Assembly (NCBI GenBank): GCA_020631735.1
Contig: CM036160.1
Coordinates: 2,278,407-2,342,406, forward strand
Source of the DNA: Saccharum officinarum
Taxonomy: Eukaryota; Streptophyta; Magnoliopsida; Poales; Poaceae
DNA length: 64,000 nt
Direction: 5' to 3'
Made by a program: the position numbers and the translations under genes. Positions 24,501 through 38,117 of this stretch are shown in pieces (the stretch's first letter is position 1; the number at the start of each line of letters is the position of its first letter). The notes beneath the pieces were generated by a model that searched no databases, was not told where the DNA came from, and saw only the letters and a program-made list of their open reading frames with translations.

Positions 24501-25451
24501 TTTGACATCTTAGCTTGATGGAAAAACAAGAGACAAGAGTATCCTATCCTTTCACAGATTGTTAGAGATGTAATGGCTGTACAAGTATCAACAGTAGCAT
24601 CCGAGTCTGCTTTTAGTGCTGTTGGTCGTGTTGTTGATCCCTATCGTAGTCGTTTGGATCCCGAGATGGTACAAGCATTAATTTGCACAAAGATTGGGTT
24701 GCTGCAGCAAATAAAGGTGCTCATTTTACCTGTTTTTTCAGTTAGTCACTTGTAATTGCAGGAGAATAATACTTTGATTTTTTTCCTTTCTAATTTTTTT
24801 GTTCAGATCGTAAAATGGTTGGATCAATTGTGAATGATCTTGAGGTTGACACTTTGATTAATGTTCTGGCTAAGCTGAAAATTGAGGTACGTTTATTGAC
24901 TGCTTGATATGAAATATGCTAGTTGCTACATCAAATTTAATTCACTTTGCAAACTTAAAACTTGTAGGAGGAGGGAGAGGACGCTGAGGACATTGAGGAA
25001 GACAAAGACATGCAAAGTGATCCTGATATCATGGATGATGCTAATGAACTGTAGTCGGTAGACGTTCATGTTCTGTTAATTGCTTGACGTTCATGTTCTG
25101 TTAATTGCTTGTTCTAGACTTGTGTTATGTAGTTGGTCGTGCACTTGTTTAATGCTATGCACTTGAACTAGATCATGCATTTGTTAGTTGTGAACTTGTT
25201 ATGTATTTGGACGTGCACCTTTTTAATGCTATGCACCGTGGGTCGGTGACTCTGTATTTCGTATTGAATTTTCGTATACCGACCGTGTTCGATAAAATTT
25301 CCACTCGAATTGGTTCGTTTCCGTGTTCCGTAAGTTCGTGTTCGTTTTCGTGTCTGACTTGTTCGCTTTCGCTTTCGATTTCGTATTTCTAATGTAGAAG
25401 TAGAAAACGGTTGAGGAGTTTTTCGACCGAGTTCGACCGCTTTCATCCTTA
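21526..25451 (+). mobile_element. hAT transposon, overlap copy 2, TSD CATGTGAT
   Basis: The same element and the same 8-bp duplications (21518-21525 and 25452-25459) as in copy 1. An independent second insertion with an identical target at an identical position is not plausible. Confidence 0.9.
22099..25054 (+). pseudogene. hAT transposase, overlap copy 2 with many frameshifts
   Basis: Copy of 8262-11211 with about ten single-base indels in homopolymers or next to them (for example in the BED finger and before the LDNASSN motif), so only fragments stay in frame. The TGA before the dimerisation domain is present here too. The last ~200 codons before that stop are intact. Confidence 0.8.
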
Positions 25452-26116
25452 CATGTGATGCAGTCGTGGAGTCGCGAGCAGTGGCTGCCGGCGGCGGCGG
25501 TAACGTTACGTCGTCCAAGCGCCACCACGAGCACGGTCACCACGGCGGCGGTCACCACCACGGGCGGCGACAAGCGGCCGACGCACAAGCACATGTTGCT
25601 GTTGTGTTCGGCGACGAGTTCGCGGACGCGGGCAACCTGGCGTCGGAAGCGAACCTCGGCGGCTACTCCAAGACGTGGCGCTACCCGTTCGGCATGTCGG
25701 ACGCGGCGCACGGGTGGAAGCCCACAGGCCGGTTCTCCGACGGGCTGGTGCAGTCGACTACATGGCCAAGATCATGGGCAAGCGCGAGTCCCCGCCCGCC
25801 TACAACGGCGACGGCTGGGACGGCGAGGTCGTCGACCCTTCCGGCATCAACTTCGCCGTCGGCGGCGCCGGCGTGCTGCAGGTGCCACCGGGCGCCGCGC
25901 CGCCCGCGGGCACCCGCGTGGCCACGCTCCACGCCCAGGTCAGGCAGCTCCGTGACCTCGTCAGTGACGGCCTTCTGGAGGACAAGGACTTCGAGGAGTC
26001 GGTGGCGCTCATCGCCTTCTCCGGCAATGACTACGCACAAGTCGATGCCGACGGCGTAAGTTTCATTCTCATATTTCTACTCCTACATGTATATATAATA
26101 TGACTGCGCTAAATGG

Positions 26117-29100
26117 TACCCAGGGTACTGATTATTATTCAGTACCCGAGCCCCAGCCTGTCCGACGGATCGCCCGCACCGAACAGGACTGAGCCCCCAA
26201 CCTACCGACGGATCGCCCGCACCCAACAGGACCCCGCCGTTTTTCTTCGTATATAGGACGTGGTCTGCTCGTGCGACCGATTTTTTTCTCTTCTTCTTTG
26301 GCCGATTTTTTTTCCATTTTTCTTTGGCCGATTTTTTTCCTTTTTCACGTGGTCTGCTCTCGGATGGGCTTTTGCGTTTTTTTCCTTTTTCTTTGGCCGC
26401 TCTCGGATGGCATGAACGGTTACTGTTTTCTTATTTTTGGAAGGTAGATTTTCTATTGAAATAGTTGAGGCAACTAAAATGTCTAAAAATAACTGGAACC
26501 ATGATTTGATGTATTTATGATGGTATTGATAATAAAAGTTGAGTTTTAATGGTAAATGAATCATACAAATCGTATTTCAAACCATAAACCTTTTTTTCCA
26601 CCATGAACATAATTTTTCATGTAAATGAATCGCCAAAGAAGATTGAAATACACTTTGCAGCTTGAATACACATGATTTTGTGTATCCCGTCTAAGTTATT
26701 CCATAAAAATCACATACATAGCTAAATAACCTTCAGGGAACATAGCTCTACCATTCATTCAGAACAGGAAAATGTAGAACTTCATCAATTTCTAATCTTT
26801 TCTGTCAATAAAAAATAGATAACAACATAGCTCTATGCTTCACTTAAAGGATCACTTTCACGTTCAATCAAATGAACCAATATTAATGGAATGATCTGTG
26901 CCAGCAAGACATGTGCAGTTTGGAATTCCATGATCCAGCTTCTTGACCGAAATAACAGAGGAATTTTATGGAGGACACAGGCATTTATGAACACTAATGG
27001 TGAACTGGGCTAGATCTGAAAGAGTGCACCACACCATCAGCAAAAATCATTTGAATATGTTGTTGTCTATTTGGCAAACTGCTTGAAGATGACTAATTAA
27101 CAAACACAAATCACATCCTTTAGCTGAAAGGGTTGCTGATCTGCACACACTGAAAATTAACAAGTGCGTAATGGTACATTGGTTTTCTATAAAAAAAAGC
27201 TGTCGTGAAGCATATGAGCAGAAATACTTTTAAGGACTACTAGATAATTAATTATCTGCTAGTTTAAATTATCTGATATAGCAGAAATACTTTTAGGGAC
27301 TGCTGGATAATTAATTTAAGAAGCAAAGTGGCATGCATATTAGGATGTGGAAATTGTAGAATACATGAGCATATGGACAACAATGATCAGCTTTGGAATT
27401 CAAGAGCATATGAGCATCAGGTGCTCAGACATGCAATTGGCAAAAGCATACCACAATGATTAACAGTCAGGAACCTTAAATCTGTGATATCAACAAGTGC
27501 ATACATAGATCAAGATAGATAAATCTTAAAATCAATGCCAAATTTATGACTGGTGAAGACAGTGATAAGTCCAAAAAAGTGTAGAGCATTCTCCAGCATA
27601 CCTTTTTCGTGCTAGCGGCATGCCACTGTTGCTGATGGACAGATGAAGCAAGCGTCTTGTACTGGTGGAAGGCTAACTAAAATAATAAAAAAACAGAAAT
27701 AACTAGTGATGATGATTTGGAAGCTAAAGCAGCCATAAATTTAACGATTCAAGATCTATTACAGGAATCATGTTTGATTACTGATTAGATTTCACAAATG
27801 GAAAAAGTCTACATAACCCCCAAAGCTTTGGCACTGCGGCTACTTTCACCCCTGAACTTTGAAACAATCTAACGAGCACATTAAAATTTCTCAAACCGTT
27901 TAATTAACCCCCTGGAGTAGTTTTGGTAGCCGGTTTTGCCTACATGGCAATCGAACCTGGCAGCACAAGACACACTGGCGGTGGCCCAGCTGTCAGACCC
28001 CATCATCCGCACACCGGTCCACTCAATGCGCCGACGCTCGGTTTGAGAACCAGCCAGACGAGCAAGAAGCAGCCGGAGGACAGTTACGGGAGATTAAGCA
28101 GGCAGCCGATGCTTCTGGTCCGCCCTACCCACTAGATTATTTCCTCGAGTGCCTAACCTCTGCCTGCCACCACCGAGGGAGAGACTGCCTCGTCCAGATC
28201 AGTGTGTACTCTGAACTTCAGACTAAATTCACAGCCACTCAGACAGATGTGCTTACCTTCACCTTGCAGTCCCTGTTCAGCTGTTATTGTGCATCACAAC
28301 ATGTTTGCTGCTGTCATGATTGTGCTGGTTGTTGATTAACTCGGAAGCTTTTTTGTAACTAACCTGCGCTAGAGTCTACACTTCCTATATAGCAGCCAGT
28401 CTCATCTGGTAACTTTGATGTCTATGTCATTGCTCACACTTGCTTGCATTTTCCCTGTTATTAGTTTGGCAATTATTCTTGTCTATCAAAGCTGAATAGT
28501 GTGTGTTTTTTTATGCGTGCGCAAACTGAATGTAGGATATCAAAGTGATAATTGCAAATATTAGTATAAGAACCATTGCACAGGAAGTGCATCCCTTGGG
28601 AACACGTAATCTGCTGTCTGAATACATGTTTGAATGGGTGTATCTACATCTCTTTTTTCTCTTGAAATGCTTGTTTGAATGGGTGTATCTGCATCTGTGA
28701 GAAAGTTAGTGTCCTGAGACTTCAGGTTAAGGAACCAAGGTTTTTGATCGCCATGGAGGAATAAATTTGCCATCTGAGAAACTATTGTTCCCAACCAGGC
28801 AAAATATTGTTTGTATCTAGGCAAATAATGTATGTGTTTCAATTTAACAAAAAGAAAATACTAGGCATGCTTGTATAGTTTTTAGTTTGGGAAATTTACT
28901 GTTTTCAGTCAAGGAAAATGCATATCCTGATGCAAGACATTTTTAAAAGTCTAAAACTTTGAAACATCAAACTGAATGATAAAATCCTGCTACATATAAC
29001 TAAATGGCAAAACTGCAGATTATCTGATGGCTAAACTGAACAATTGTTTGATGGCAAAACTGAAGAATTGTTTGATAAACTAAACATGTTAATGCATAAA

Positions 29101-31971
29101 ACTATACTGAGACTGAAACTATAAATGACTAAACTCAATAGATTGGCCACGGATAAATGAAACTGAAGATTGTCTCATGGATAAACATTAGTTGCAAGTG
29201 AAAGATCTGGCTGCTGCCTGCTGAAGGCAGCCGCTGGCACTGGCCGCTAGCCCATAGAATCTGGTTTCATAATTTTAACTATTTCTTTTGCCCACATCTT
29301 CATTCAGTGCTACGCAATTAGCATAAAGAAACAAGCATCCACCTATGGTGCTTCTTTAGCCTGAGCAGATAAGCATCGGTTTGAATTTTTTGAGAAAGTA
29401 TGGTGCTTCTTTAGCCTAAGCAAATAAGCTATTGAAAAGTATATGTCAGAAACCATAAACCATACTTTTCAGACGATGAATAGCACACACTGAATTTTTT
29501 TATTTTTTTATTTTTTTATATTTTTGCGAACACACACTGAATTTTTTCAATAGCTTTGATCTGGAAAATTCATCTAACATATTGTATCTCCTGAGTTAAC
29601 AGCCACTAGAAGAGTGGATTGAAGATTTGGAGCAACTCATGTACCAACAATCTAGCACACAAACATAGGCACAAACCAATCTGAAGTGAACAACTCCAGA
29701 GCCTTAACCCACTGACAATATTCAGAGTACTATTGCAATTATCTAGGGCAGTAGGGGGGTCCAAATTATCTGTTGCTGGTGGAGCTTAAACGGAAGCTCC
29801 TGTTCTAGGGATTATAACCAATGATTCTATGTATGAGATTATAACTGATGATTCTACGTATTCCCGTAGCAACGCACGGCATTCAACTAGTGAAAATCAA
29901 ACATTTCTCTATCTTCAGGACATGGCATATCAAATTAAAATTTAGTATAGTGGGAGAGTCGCCCAACTAGAAAATAATTATGTATACATGGTAGTGTTGT
30001 ATGTATACACAAAAAGAAATAAATGTTTGTATTGGAGGTAATATTAATGTCCAAGCTACCTGGAATCAGGATTAGAAATATTCATCAGACTATAGTAGAA
30101 CAGCATGGCAAACCGTGGCATCTGACCAAGCATCATTTTCTAACCAAAAAAACAGAATGAAGGACATTTGTTGAAATAGGAAGACAGCTAGCAAATAGAA
30201 TCATTTAATATCACAACAAAATTAAATGCACGGATACAGTATAAATGTAGTGTCATACAACTAAATAATTATCCAAATTACCTAAAATAAATCTATCCTG
30301 CTGGGAAAATGAATAGACCAAATAGTTGGATATACAGTCATGCACATACAGAAAAAAGGAAAAAAAGAAAGGAGCTAGGGTGAGAAAGACCCAGGTCTCG
30401 TTGTCTTTTTTTTCGAGAACGAGCTTAGCACGGGTTTCATTTAGGAGTTAAGAAGTGTACAGCGCCCTTAATCATGCTCACACCACGGGGAGCTGCTATT
30501 CTAATTGAAATTCTAATAAGCATGCTTGGGTAGGAAGCTCATATTTGCACCCATGTGAAACAAAATTTCAGTTTGTTATGGTGGTTGACACGGTTTGTAT
30601 GGATAGGTCGCCGATCATGATATGCTGTTGCAACCATGTCAGCCAAGTCACCAGCCAAATCATGCTCTAGTTTTTTCTCTATAATATATAGCCTCACTCT
30701 GTTTTCTATCTCACAAATCTCACTTTTTTCTTGAAAAATGATGCCTCATTAACCAGCCCACTACCAATTTTTACTATCGTTTCATTGCCGCCCAAGTCTT
30801 CAGCTTGACTACCTAGATTTACTAGCAGAAAAAATGTTGACAAGCACAGTATGGTATGTGGTGTGCCTGGTCATCCAAATCTGCTAAAGAAAAAATACAA
30901 GCAATCAAAGTTTCATAGAGAACTACTCGTATTGTCATAGATCGACAATTTTTTATGCATATTAATATTAACAAACAAACAAACTATACTACTGGAGCTT
31001 GCAAAAGATCAAGATTGGGACACAATATTTTTGTGCAGACTAATCGACGTTTCACCAGATGCTAGGTGTGGTGCATCCGGTCATGCATTGATTTGAATAA
31101 AAAGGGAATGGAAGTTGATTTGAATTTGGGAATTACAAAGAAGAACCCACATATTTATCTGGAAACAAGCAAGCATGCACGGTGGGATACTACTCACCGT
31201 GACGGAGTCAGGGGAGAACTCGGACTCCAGGGGCTCGCTGTACGTTGCCAGGGAGCCAAGCGTGCGGCAGAAAAGCGGTGCCCATGTGTGAGGCGAAGCT
31301 GCTACCGAGCGACATGGCGACCGCGCCCAGTGCCGCGGCGTCCGACGATGTTCGTGGCCCAGCCAAAGGCGAGGATGGAAGCATAATAAAAATTAAAATC
31401 AGTTGAATCTGGACGGAGGTAGGAAGGGATCGAGCTATCGAGCTAGGGAGGAAGAAAGGACGCACCTTGTCGATCTGCTTGCTCCTCATCCCTCTCCTGC
31501 CTGCTGTCGACGGGATCTGAGGGGGCACGTCATGGATGAGGTGCCACCGGCGCTCCTTAACGTCGAGAGCAAGGTGGCCTTCCCGAACTCCGACGATGGG
31601 AGAACGTCGTTGCCTCCACGAGCTCGCCGGCGCTGCCGCTCGCTCGACCGCCTGGGAGCCTGCAGCGCCGCCACGCGAGGTGCCCGGAGCCGCCGCCATC
31701 GCCGCTCGTGGCTATCCTCAGAGGAGACGGCGGTGCAGAAGGTGGGCTCGTGGCGGAGGGGGCGGCGAGCTGGGCGAAACCGGCGAAGGGGGCGGTGGAG
31801 CTCGGCGAAACCGGCGTCTCCTCGACTTCTCCCCACGATCTCGAAACTGGAACGGAAAAAAACGGGATATGATAAAGAGGAGGCGGGCGCGGGGAGCTCC
31901 CGGGTGCGGTCATCTGGGCTCGGTACTCGGTAGGTTGGACTCGGGTACCGATTAATATTTAGTATCCAGGG

Positions 31972-31973
<2 letters not shown>
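26117..31973. mobile_element. 5.9 kb hairpin-ended element, overlap copy 2
   Basis: Equal to 12267-18124 with only a few single-base differences (near 27850 and 27985). Followed by the TA microsatellite at about 31974-32066. Confidence 0.55.
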
Positions 31974-32069
<96 letters not shown>

Positions 32070-34768
32070 ATTCCGATGGTGGTGGACGAGGTGGCGAGCG
32101 TGGTGTCGCAGCCGCAGGACATGGGGGTGACCAAGGTGGTGGTGAGCACGCTGCCCCGTTCGGGTGCTCGCCACCAACCACACCTCGTGCCTCGACGGCG
32201 GCAACGACGGGCCCGCCAAGCACAACGCGGCGCTGCGGGACCGGCTGGACGGCGACGACGACGTGATGGTGCTGGACGTGTACACGGTGATGATGGACAT
32301 GGTGGCGCCGCCGGCAGAAGGGTCGGAGCTGTCGGCGCGGTTCAAGGAGCGGCTGCTGCCCTGCTGCGAGAGCTACGACGAGGACGGCGCATACTGCGGC
32401 GTCCCCGACGGCCGGTACTGGCTCTGCGACCGGCCGGAGGACTACTTCTACTGGGACGAAGTCAACCCGACGCAGGCCGGGTGGAGGGCCGTCATGCAGA
32501 TGCTCCAGGGACCCATCATGGCGTTTCTTGGCATCTCACAGCTCAACCACTTTTGAGTTGAGTTGAGTTAGTTGTTAGGATTTGATCTGCATTGGAATAG
32601 AATAAACTATAATGGACGAAGACTATAGCTTAGTTAGATTAGCGTCTAGCTATTAGCTTAGATTTGGAGTAGTTAATAATTCTTCGTCCATGATTGCTTA
32701 TGCGTATGATAAAATCAGCTAGCAGTTTAGGGTTGAGTCCATCAGCTGATGCTGCCTTATATTGTACACTGTATTTCATTCATCATCATAAATATATAAT
32801 GGAGCATCAGTAGATATGTTTCGTTGGGTTGAGTATATATACCTTTGCATTCTTTTCATTTGACACAAATATAATGGAAATGTGATTTATTACAAAATTT
32901 ATGCTTAAATATTCTTATATCTTTTATCACGTAGTAAATAGCATCGGACGTCACTTTTTTTTTTCCATATATGTGCAACCATTCTTTAAAATTAATGTAT
33001 TATTATATTAGTTAGGCCTAGCTAGATGGGTTGTTCGTCCAAGATCACAGATGCGCCAATTGCTAGTTCGTTGGGAAAGTACGTGTAACAAAAAATTACG
33101 TGGCAATCATATTTTGTCACATACGTTAGCTATCATGGTATGGTAGTCTATGGTAATCAAATGCACCGCCCAACTACAGTACCAATTCTACCTCTCTTAA
33201 TGCACCGCCCAACTACAGTACCAATTCTACAGCTAATACTCAGTTGTTGCTGCCCTCCCTCTCTCAAGGCTACTTACTGACGAACGATGGTGACAACTCT
33301 GCTTACTCTTTTTTTTTAGAACATGCATGACATATATTTCATTAAGCAGAGGAATAGAGTTTTGAACTACCACACCACGGTAATCCAAAGATTACCGATG
33401 CTACTCCTGAACTCAGCTCACACGGGATTGTAGATTACATGAAACAAGATAAGTGCGACAAGAGAGAAGGGGGGGAGGGGACTACATCAACCCATATGAC
33501 GAAGAGCGTCCACTGCCCCCAGGGCCTGTAGCCCGTTGCAATCCACAAGGACGCCTCATCCAGAATGATCTACACAAGTTCTGCCGGTTGCCGAGGTGCT
33601 CTGTCGAAGGTCCGTGCATTTCTTTCCTTCCAAAGATTCCACCCAACAAGGAAGAAAAGAGAATCAAAACCCTGACGGATGGTCTTGGGCAGCTGTTTCC
33701 TGACGTTGGTCCACCATTCCATGATGTCGAGCTCCTGAACGTTCACCAGATTTCGCAGACGAAAGGTTCAGAGGCATGATGACCAGACCTCTCTGCTGAA
33801 GACACAACCGAGGATGATGTAATCCATCGTCTCGGCCGCCTGATCACAGATGATACATGATACATGAGCGGCTATCCTGAAGGCCGTGACGCCATCTTCT
33901 CTCCGCCCTCCAACACTTCTTATGTAGGACCAACCAGAAGAAGAGCTTGATGCGTGGCGGCGCTGCCGTCTTCCAAACCTGGTGAGCGCCCAACGGTCTT
34001 GAGCAGCCGAAGAACATGGCCCATACGTGGACGCGGTCGAGTATTGCTGACTGGCCGTCAGCCTCCAGGCGAATGTATCCGGCGTCCCCGGCGTAAGCTG
34101 AACCTGTTCCAACAATCTGCAGAGGCCAATTAATTCGGTGAGAAGCCTCATTGTTCGAGGACCAGTGACATGGAGCACCCATGTTCATTCCTGCAGCGCC
34201 TCCACGACAGTGACACCCCACTTCTGCTTCGGCACTGCTGCAAATACCGTCGGCGCCAAGCAACGAATGTTGGATCCCTGAATCCAGTTGTCAGTCCACA
34301 ACATCGTGGATTCTCCATTGCCCAAGATCGAGACGGTGGCTGCCCTGAATAGATCAAGTACCAGGCCCTCCACATCATCAGGCAACAAAGTCCAGGAACG
34401 GTTGTGGTCGACTCAGCACAACCAAGGCCACCTGAGTCTCAGCACCAGACCTGTCCGTCGAAGATCCGTTATGCCCAGACCACCTAGATCACGCGGTCTA
34501 CAGCAAACCTGCCAAGCCACCTTGCATCGCCCCCCTGACACAGAAGCTGCCCCGGACCAAATTAATGCTCTTTGGAGCTTGTCAATGCTCTCAATCGCCC
34601 ATGGAGACAAACACAAGGCGATGGACATGTGCACTGGAATCACCGACAGAGTGCACCTGACCAAGGTCGTTCTTCCTGCAATGTTTAACAGGTTTCCCTT
34701 CCAAAGAGGCAGCCTGGCGGCGACCACATCGATCAATGCCTGCTCGTCGCTTTTCTTGAGCTTGAAGA

Positions 34769-35236
34769 TGTTAGTTTCAGTAGACCGTCTAGCAGTAGAT
34801 CAGTCGGTAGGTTCTTGTCTATTTTGGTATGAACAATGACAGTTCGATTCAGTGAGAGGGGAGAGGAGTGGTAGGTAACATTACCTATCGTCCGAGATGG
34901 AGGAACTCGAGGCCCGCGCGTGGTGTTGATGGTGAAGTCCTGCGGAGTCGATGGAGATGCAGCAGTGTAGAGGGGCGCAATCCACAGGCGGCAGTGGAGA
35001 CCGGTGGGGCTTCCCGCCGCTGGCAGTGCACCCTCGGGATCGGATTGGGTCAGGAGTGTGGTGGCGGCTAGGCGGTGAACCTCGTAACCCTAACCACTGG
35101 CCCCCACCTCCTATTTATAGCACTGCGCGACGGGGGCCCACCAGCCACTTCATTGGGCTGGACGTCCCCGATCAGGACGCGAGATAAGGGCCCAGACAAG
35201 GCCGTTGGGCCAAGTCCAGTGGAGATCAAACTAACA
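34769..35236 (-). repeat. Copia 3' LTR (left)
   Basis: 468 bp. In plus orientation it starts TGTTAGTTTCAGTAGACC and ends GAGATCAAACTAACA, so TG...CA ends are present. No difference from the right LTR was found on reading. Confidence 0.93.
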
Positions 35237-35249
35237 TTCTCCCCCTTGA
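35237..35249 (-). other. Copia polypurine tract
   Basis: The element strand reads CAAGGGGGAGAA immediately before the 3' LTR, the usual primer for plus-strand DNA synthesis. Confidence 0.75.
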
Positions 35250-35449
35250 TCTCTCATCACTTTCTTCGTTCTTTAATTTCTTATTCAAAATTTTAATTCA
35301 TATTTTCCTTCCTTCTTTTCTATTTCATCATAGATTAGCGCAAAGGACTGTCCCATCGTCACAGCAATTAGTGCCACTAGACTAACAGCCACAATACACT
35401 TCTCCATTTTGAAATGATACTTTCTTTGGGCCCTTTGTTGTCCGGGAAT

Positions 35450-37000
35450 CATAGGCTATACCATAAAACCCATGTCGACTGTGCGTTCTCTGAACACACT
35501 GGGTGGTAAGCCTTTATAAGCTGATCTGCAAGTACTTGCTTTTACTTATACATTTGAAAGCTTTTAAAAGATTCCGGACTTTCTCCTTCACAACGTCTAA
35601 TTTCATGTCAATGTGTTTGGCAGCACACTTGACCCGTTGTCATAGGAGTCAATCATTTTAAATGGTAATTGCTGTTGTATACCATTACCAATTCCGGGTA
35701 TAAGTTAACCATTTCGCCTGTCCTGTAAGCCTCATAATAAGTTGTACTATAGGTATGCATCATTGATGACACCACAACTGTTTCTTTGGAGCTTTTCCAC
35801 AATAAAACTCCAACTGCGAGTGTTAGCTACTATGTGGGTTTCACTAAACATCTCGCCAAAATTCAACATTCTTGTACCCACAACCATTTGGGGTACTTGT
35901 TCTTTCTTAGTCATCATGAGGCTTATTAAATCTTTGCACAATTGTAAGACATTCTCAACTCCATTCCAGTGATCTATATCTGGACTGGACTTTCTGCCAA
36001 AACATCCCGGATAAATGAACTATGTCAGGGTAATATCATACTTGTGCACTCATTAAACTGTAATATCATAGTTGTGCACTCATCAAGCTTCCAACAGCTG
36101 AAGCATATGGATCCATATTCATTTGATCTATCTCATGTCGGTTCTTGTAACACTAAGATTCTCAAAATTATTACCCTCGACTATATGAACAGGCGTAGGT
36201 TCACTTGCATGCATACTTTGTTTCTTTACAATCTTTTCTAAGCATGCCTTTGTGATAATCCTAATACCCCTTTCATCTGTCTCGGTGAATTTCAATTCTT
36301 ATAACGAGAGTCATTTCACCGAGAACATTCTTATTGAGTCTCGAGGACAAGAGCTTCTTCACATATAGTAGATGAACATCACTACTAGCAAGTAAGGTGT
36401 CATCCACATATACAGAGTTAGGAATTGAATCTCCCATTCTATAACTTTGTACATGTGCAATTGTCCTCTCATTCTCTTTAACCCAAAATTTCTAGTTGAC
36501 CTTTCTACTCGAAATGCCACCGTTTAGAGACTTGCTCTAGTTCATAAAGGATTTTTACGGGTGGCATCCCATTCGTTCGTTCTTTCTTTCTTTCCACGAC
36601 AAAACCTTTAGGTTGTGTCATGTAATTATTTTTCATACAAATCCCATTTGAGAAATGTTGTCTTTACATTCATCTCAGATCATGATATGCCACTAGCACT
36701 CATTGTAATCTATTCATTCTCTTGCGTAAAATCTTTCGATTCAAGTCGTGCTTCATATCTTCTGTTCCCTTTGGAGCCACATTTCGTCTTGTAGACCCTT
36801 TACAGCCTACTGTTTTGGCTCCATTAGGAACTGCTTCTGTTTCTCAAACTTCGTTGATATTCATCAATTTCATTTCAATTTCCTTAGCTTCTTGCCATTT
36901 AGACGTGTTAACGTCTCTCATGGTTTCTTCAAATGAGGTGGATCACCCTCCATTTGAATTTCTTCATTAATATATATAACTTATAGTTATCAATAATATC
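35450..37000 (-). pseudogene. Decayed Copia reverse transcriptase/RNase H
   Basis: Minus-strand fragments in different frames: NVKTTFLKWDLYEK near 36670 (family DVKTAFLNGDLYEE), ILYELEQVSKRWHF near 36540, YVDDTLLASSDVHLL from 36410, and near the 3' end LADQLIKAYPPSVFREHAVDMGFM around 35540-35470. Many stops and frameshifts lie between them. These are the RT and RNase H parts of a Copia pol. Sequence from 37000 to 38100 probably holds older pol or gag remains that I cannot assign. Confidence 0.7.
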
Positions 37001-38117
37001 TGATTCTCTTATTCTTTGAGACCTTCAGGTCTGTAGCTAATGGCATGACACTTCTTTCACATTGGGTTGTTGTTGCTCTTTCATCGTCAATCGATTCTAT
37101 AGGATAACCAGATCATTGTTTTCTTATTCATCTTCTTAAAGGGCTAACAACATGTGTTATATGAGTCATACAACATCAACATGGTGTTGAACATTTGTCA
37201 ATCTTGAGTCATTGGAGTAGGCACTGGTCCTACTTCTCTTCAAGTCGTAGATCTTTTCATACCATGCTCCCCCAGATTAATCCATCTGGTGTAAGTATAG
37301 CGTATCTTCAATCTTTCTTATTTTGGGTTTATTCTGTTAAATCTATCTCATTTGGTGCTTTGAGCATCGTCTTAGTATTTCTTAGTCTCATTGCTATCTT
37401 CCTGTTGAACTATAAAATGTTCAGGAATTTAGCCATTTCTGTACTTAGGGGTATATTTATTATGACCGTTGTACTCCCTCAACGATCACCTTCATCTTTT
37501 ATAGATCACTTTTTCTCTAAATGCAAAGCATACAATGGGGAATTTCTTTCAATTATCTTTCTGAGTTTCTTTCAATTGTCTTTCTATCTTTCTCAATTCA
37601 TAGTTATCAATCCTCCCCCTCGAAATGTGGCTCAAACTTTTCTGCCACAATTTCGAAACCTTCATAACTCTTGTGAGTGAGGAAACTTTGATTACTTCAT
37701 CCACATGATTACATCATGGAAGGAGAAATTATTTCTTAATTCGTACAGAAGTATGTATTCTTTTTCCTCATTTCACTTCAAAAACTCAACAGAGTCTTTT
37801 TCATCAGTACTTCTGCAAGTCATGCTTGCATGTCATTCTTATCATGAGGTTCGTTTTCAACTTCCTTTTGTTCTTAAACTCATACTAGGATAGCATAAGA
37901 GCCACCCTAAACTTCTCTCCCTGTGCGGGGTACATCATGGTCATCTCACTTTCTTCTGCCATGCAGGACAAGTGCTATGCCAACTTTACCCCACAACACG
38001 GGTATTTTCTTAAATTTTATGCCGCCATGCGAGACAATTCTCTTGTAGAGACATAAATGCCAGGATTGGCTCATATTCAATCATCAAAATTCAGGAATAA
38101 ATTCGATATTCTTTAAC

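Larger units (their letters stand above)
21387..32556 (+). pseudogene. GDSL-like gene, overlap copy 2
   Basis: The same gene as 7553-18712. Exon 1 lies at about 21387-21433, but the ATG is lost because one T is missing (caacaa-gaag). Exon 2 (25464-26055) has an extra G after the His stretch, altered bases at block I, a missing G at LVQS-DYM and one extra codon. Exon 3 (about 32067-32556) is one C shorter at the frameshift site. These are probably sequence errors and not evolution. Confidence 0.7.
20944..34690. repeat. Contig-overlap copy 2 of 7120-20843
   Basis: It starts at the first base after the gap (CCGAATGATTTGGG, equal to 7120) and stays collinear to 34690 (GCAATGTTTAACA, the last bases before the gap). 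Frameshifting indels are dense in the first ~5 kb (20944-25950) and nearly absent from 26100 to 33400, as expected for an unpolished contig end. Confidence 0.9.

Noticed and set aside
20944..34690. A second, paralogous GDSL gene and hAT element (true tandem duplication)
   Set aside because: Borders coincide with contig ends, target duplications and nested elements are the same, and the differences look like unpolished indels.
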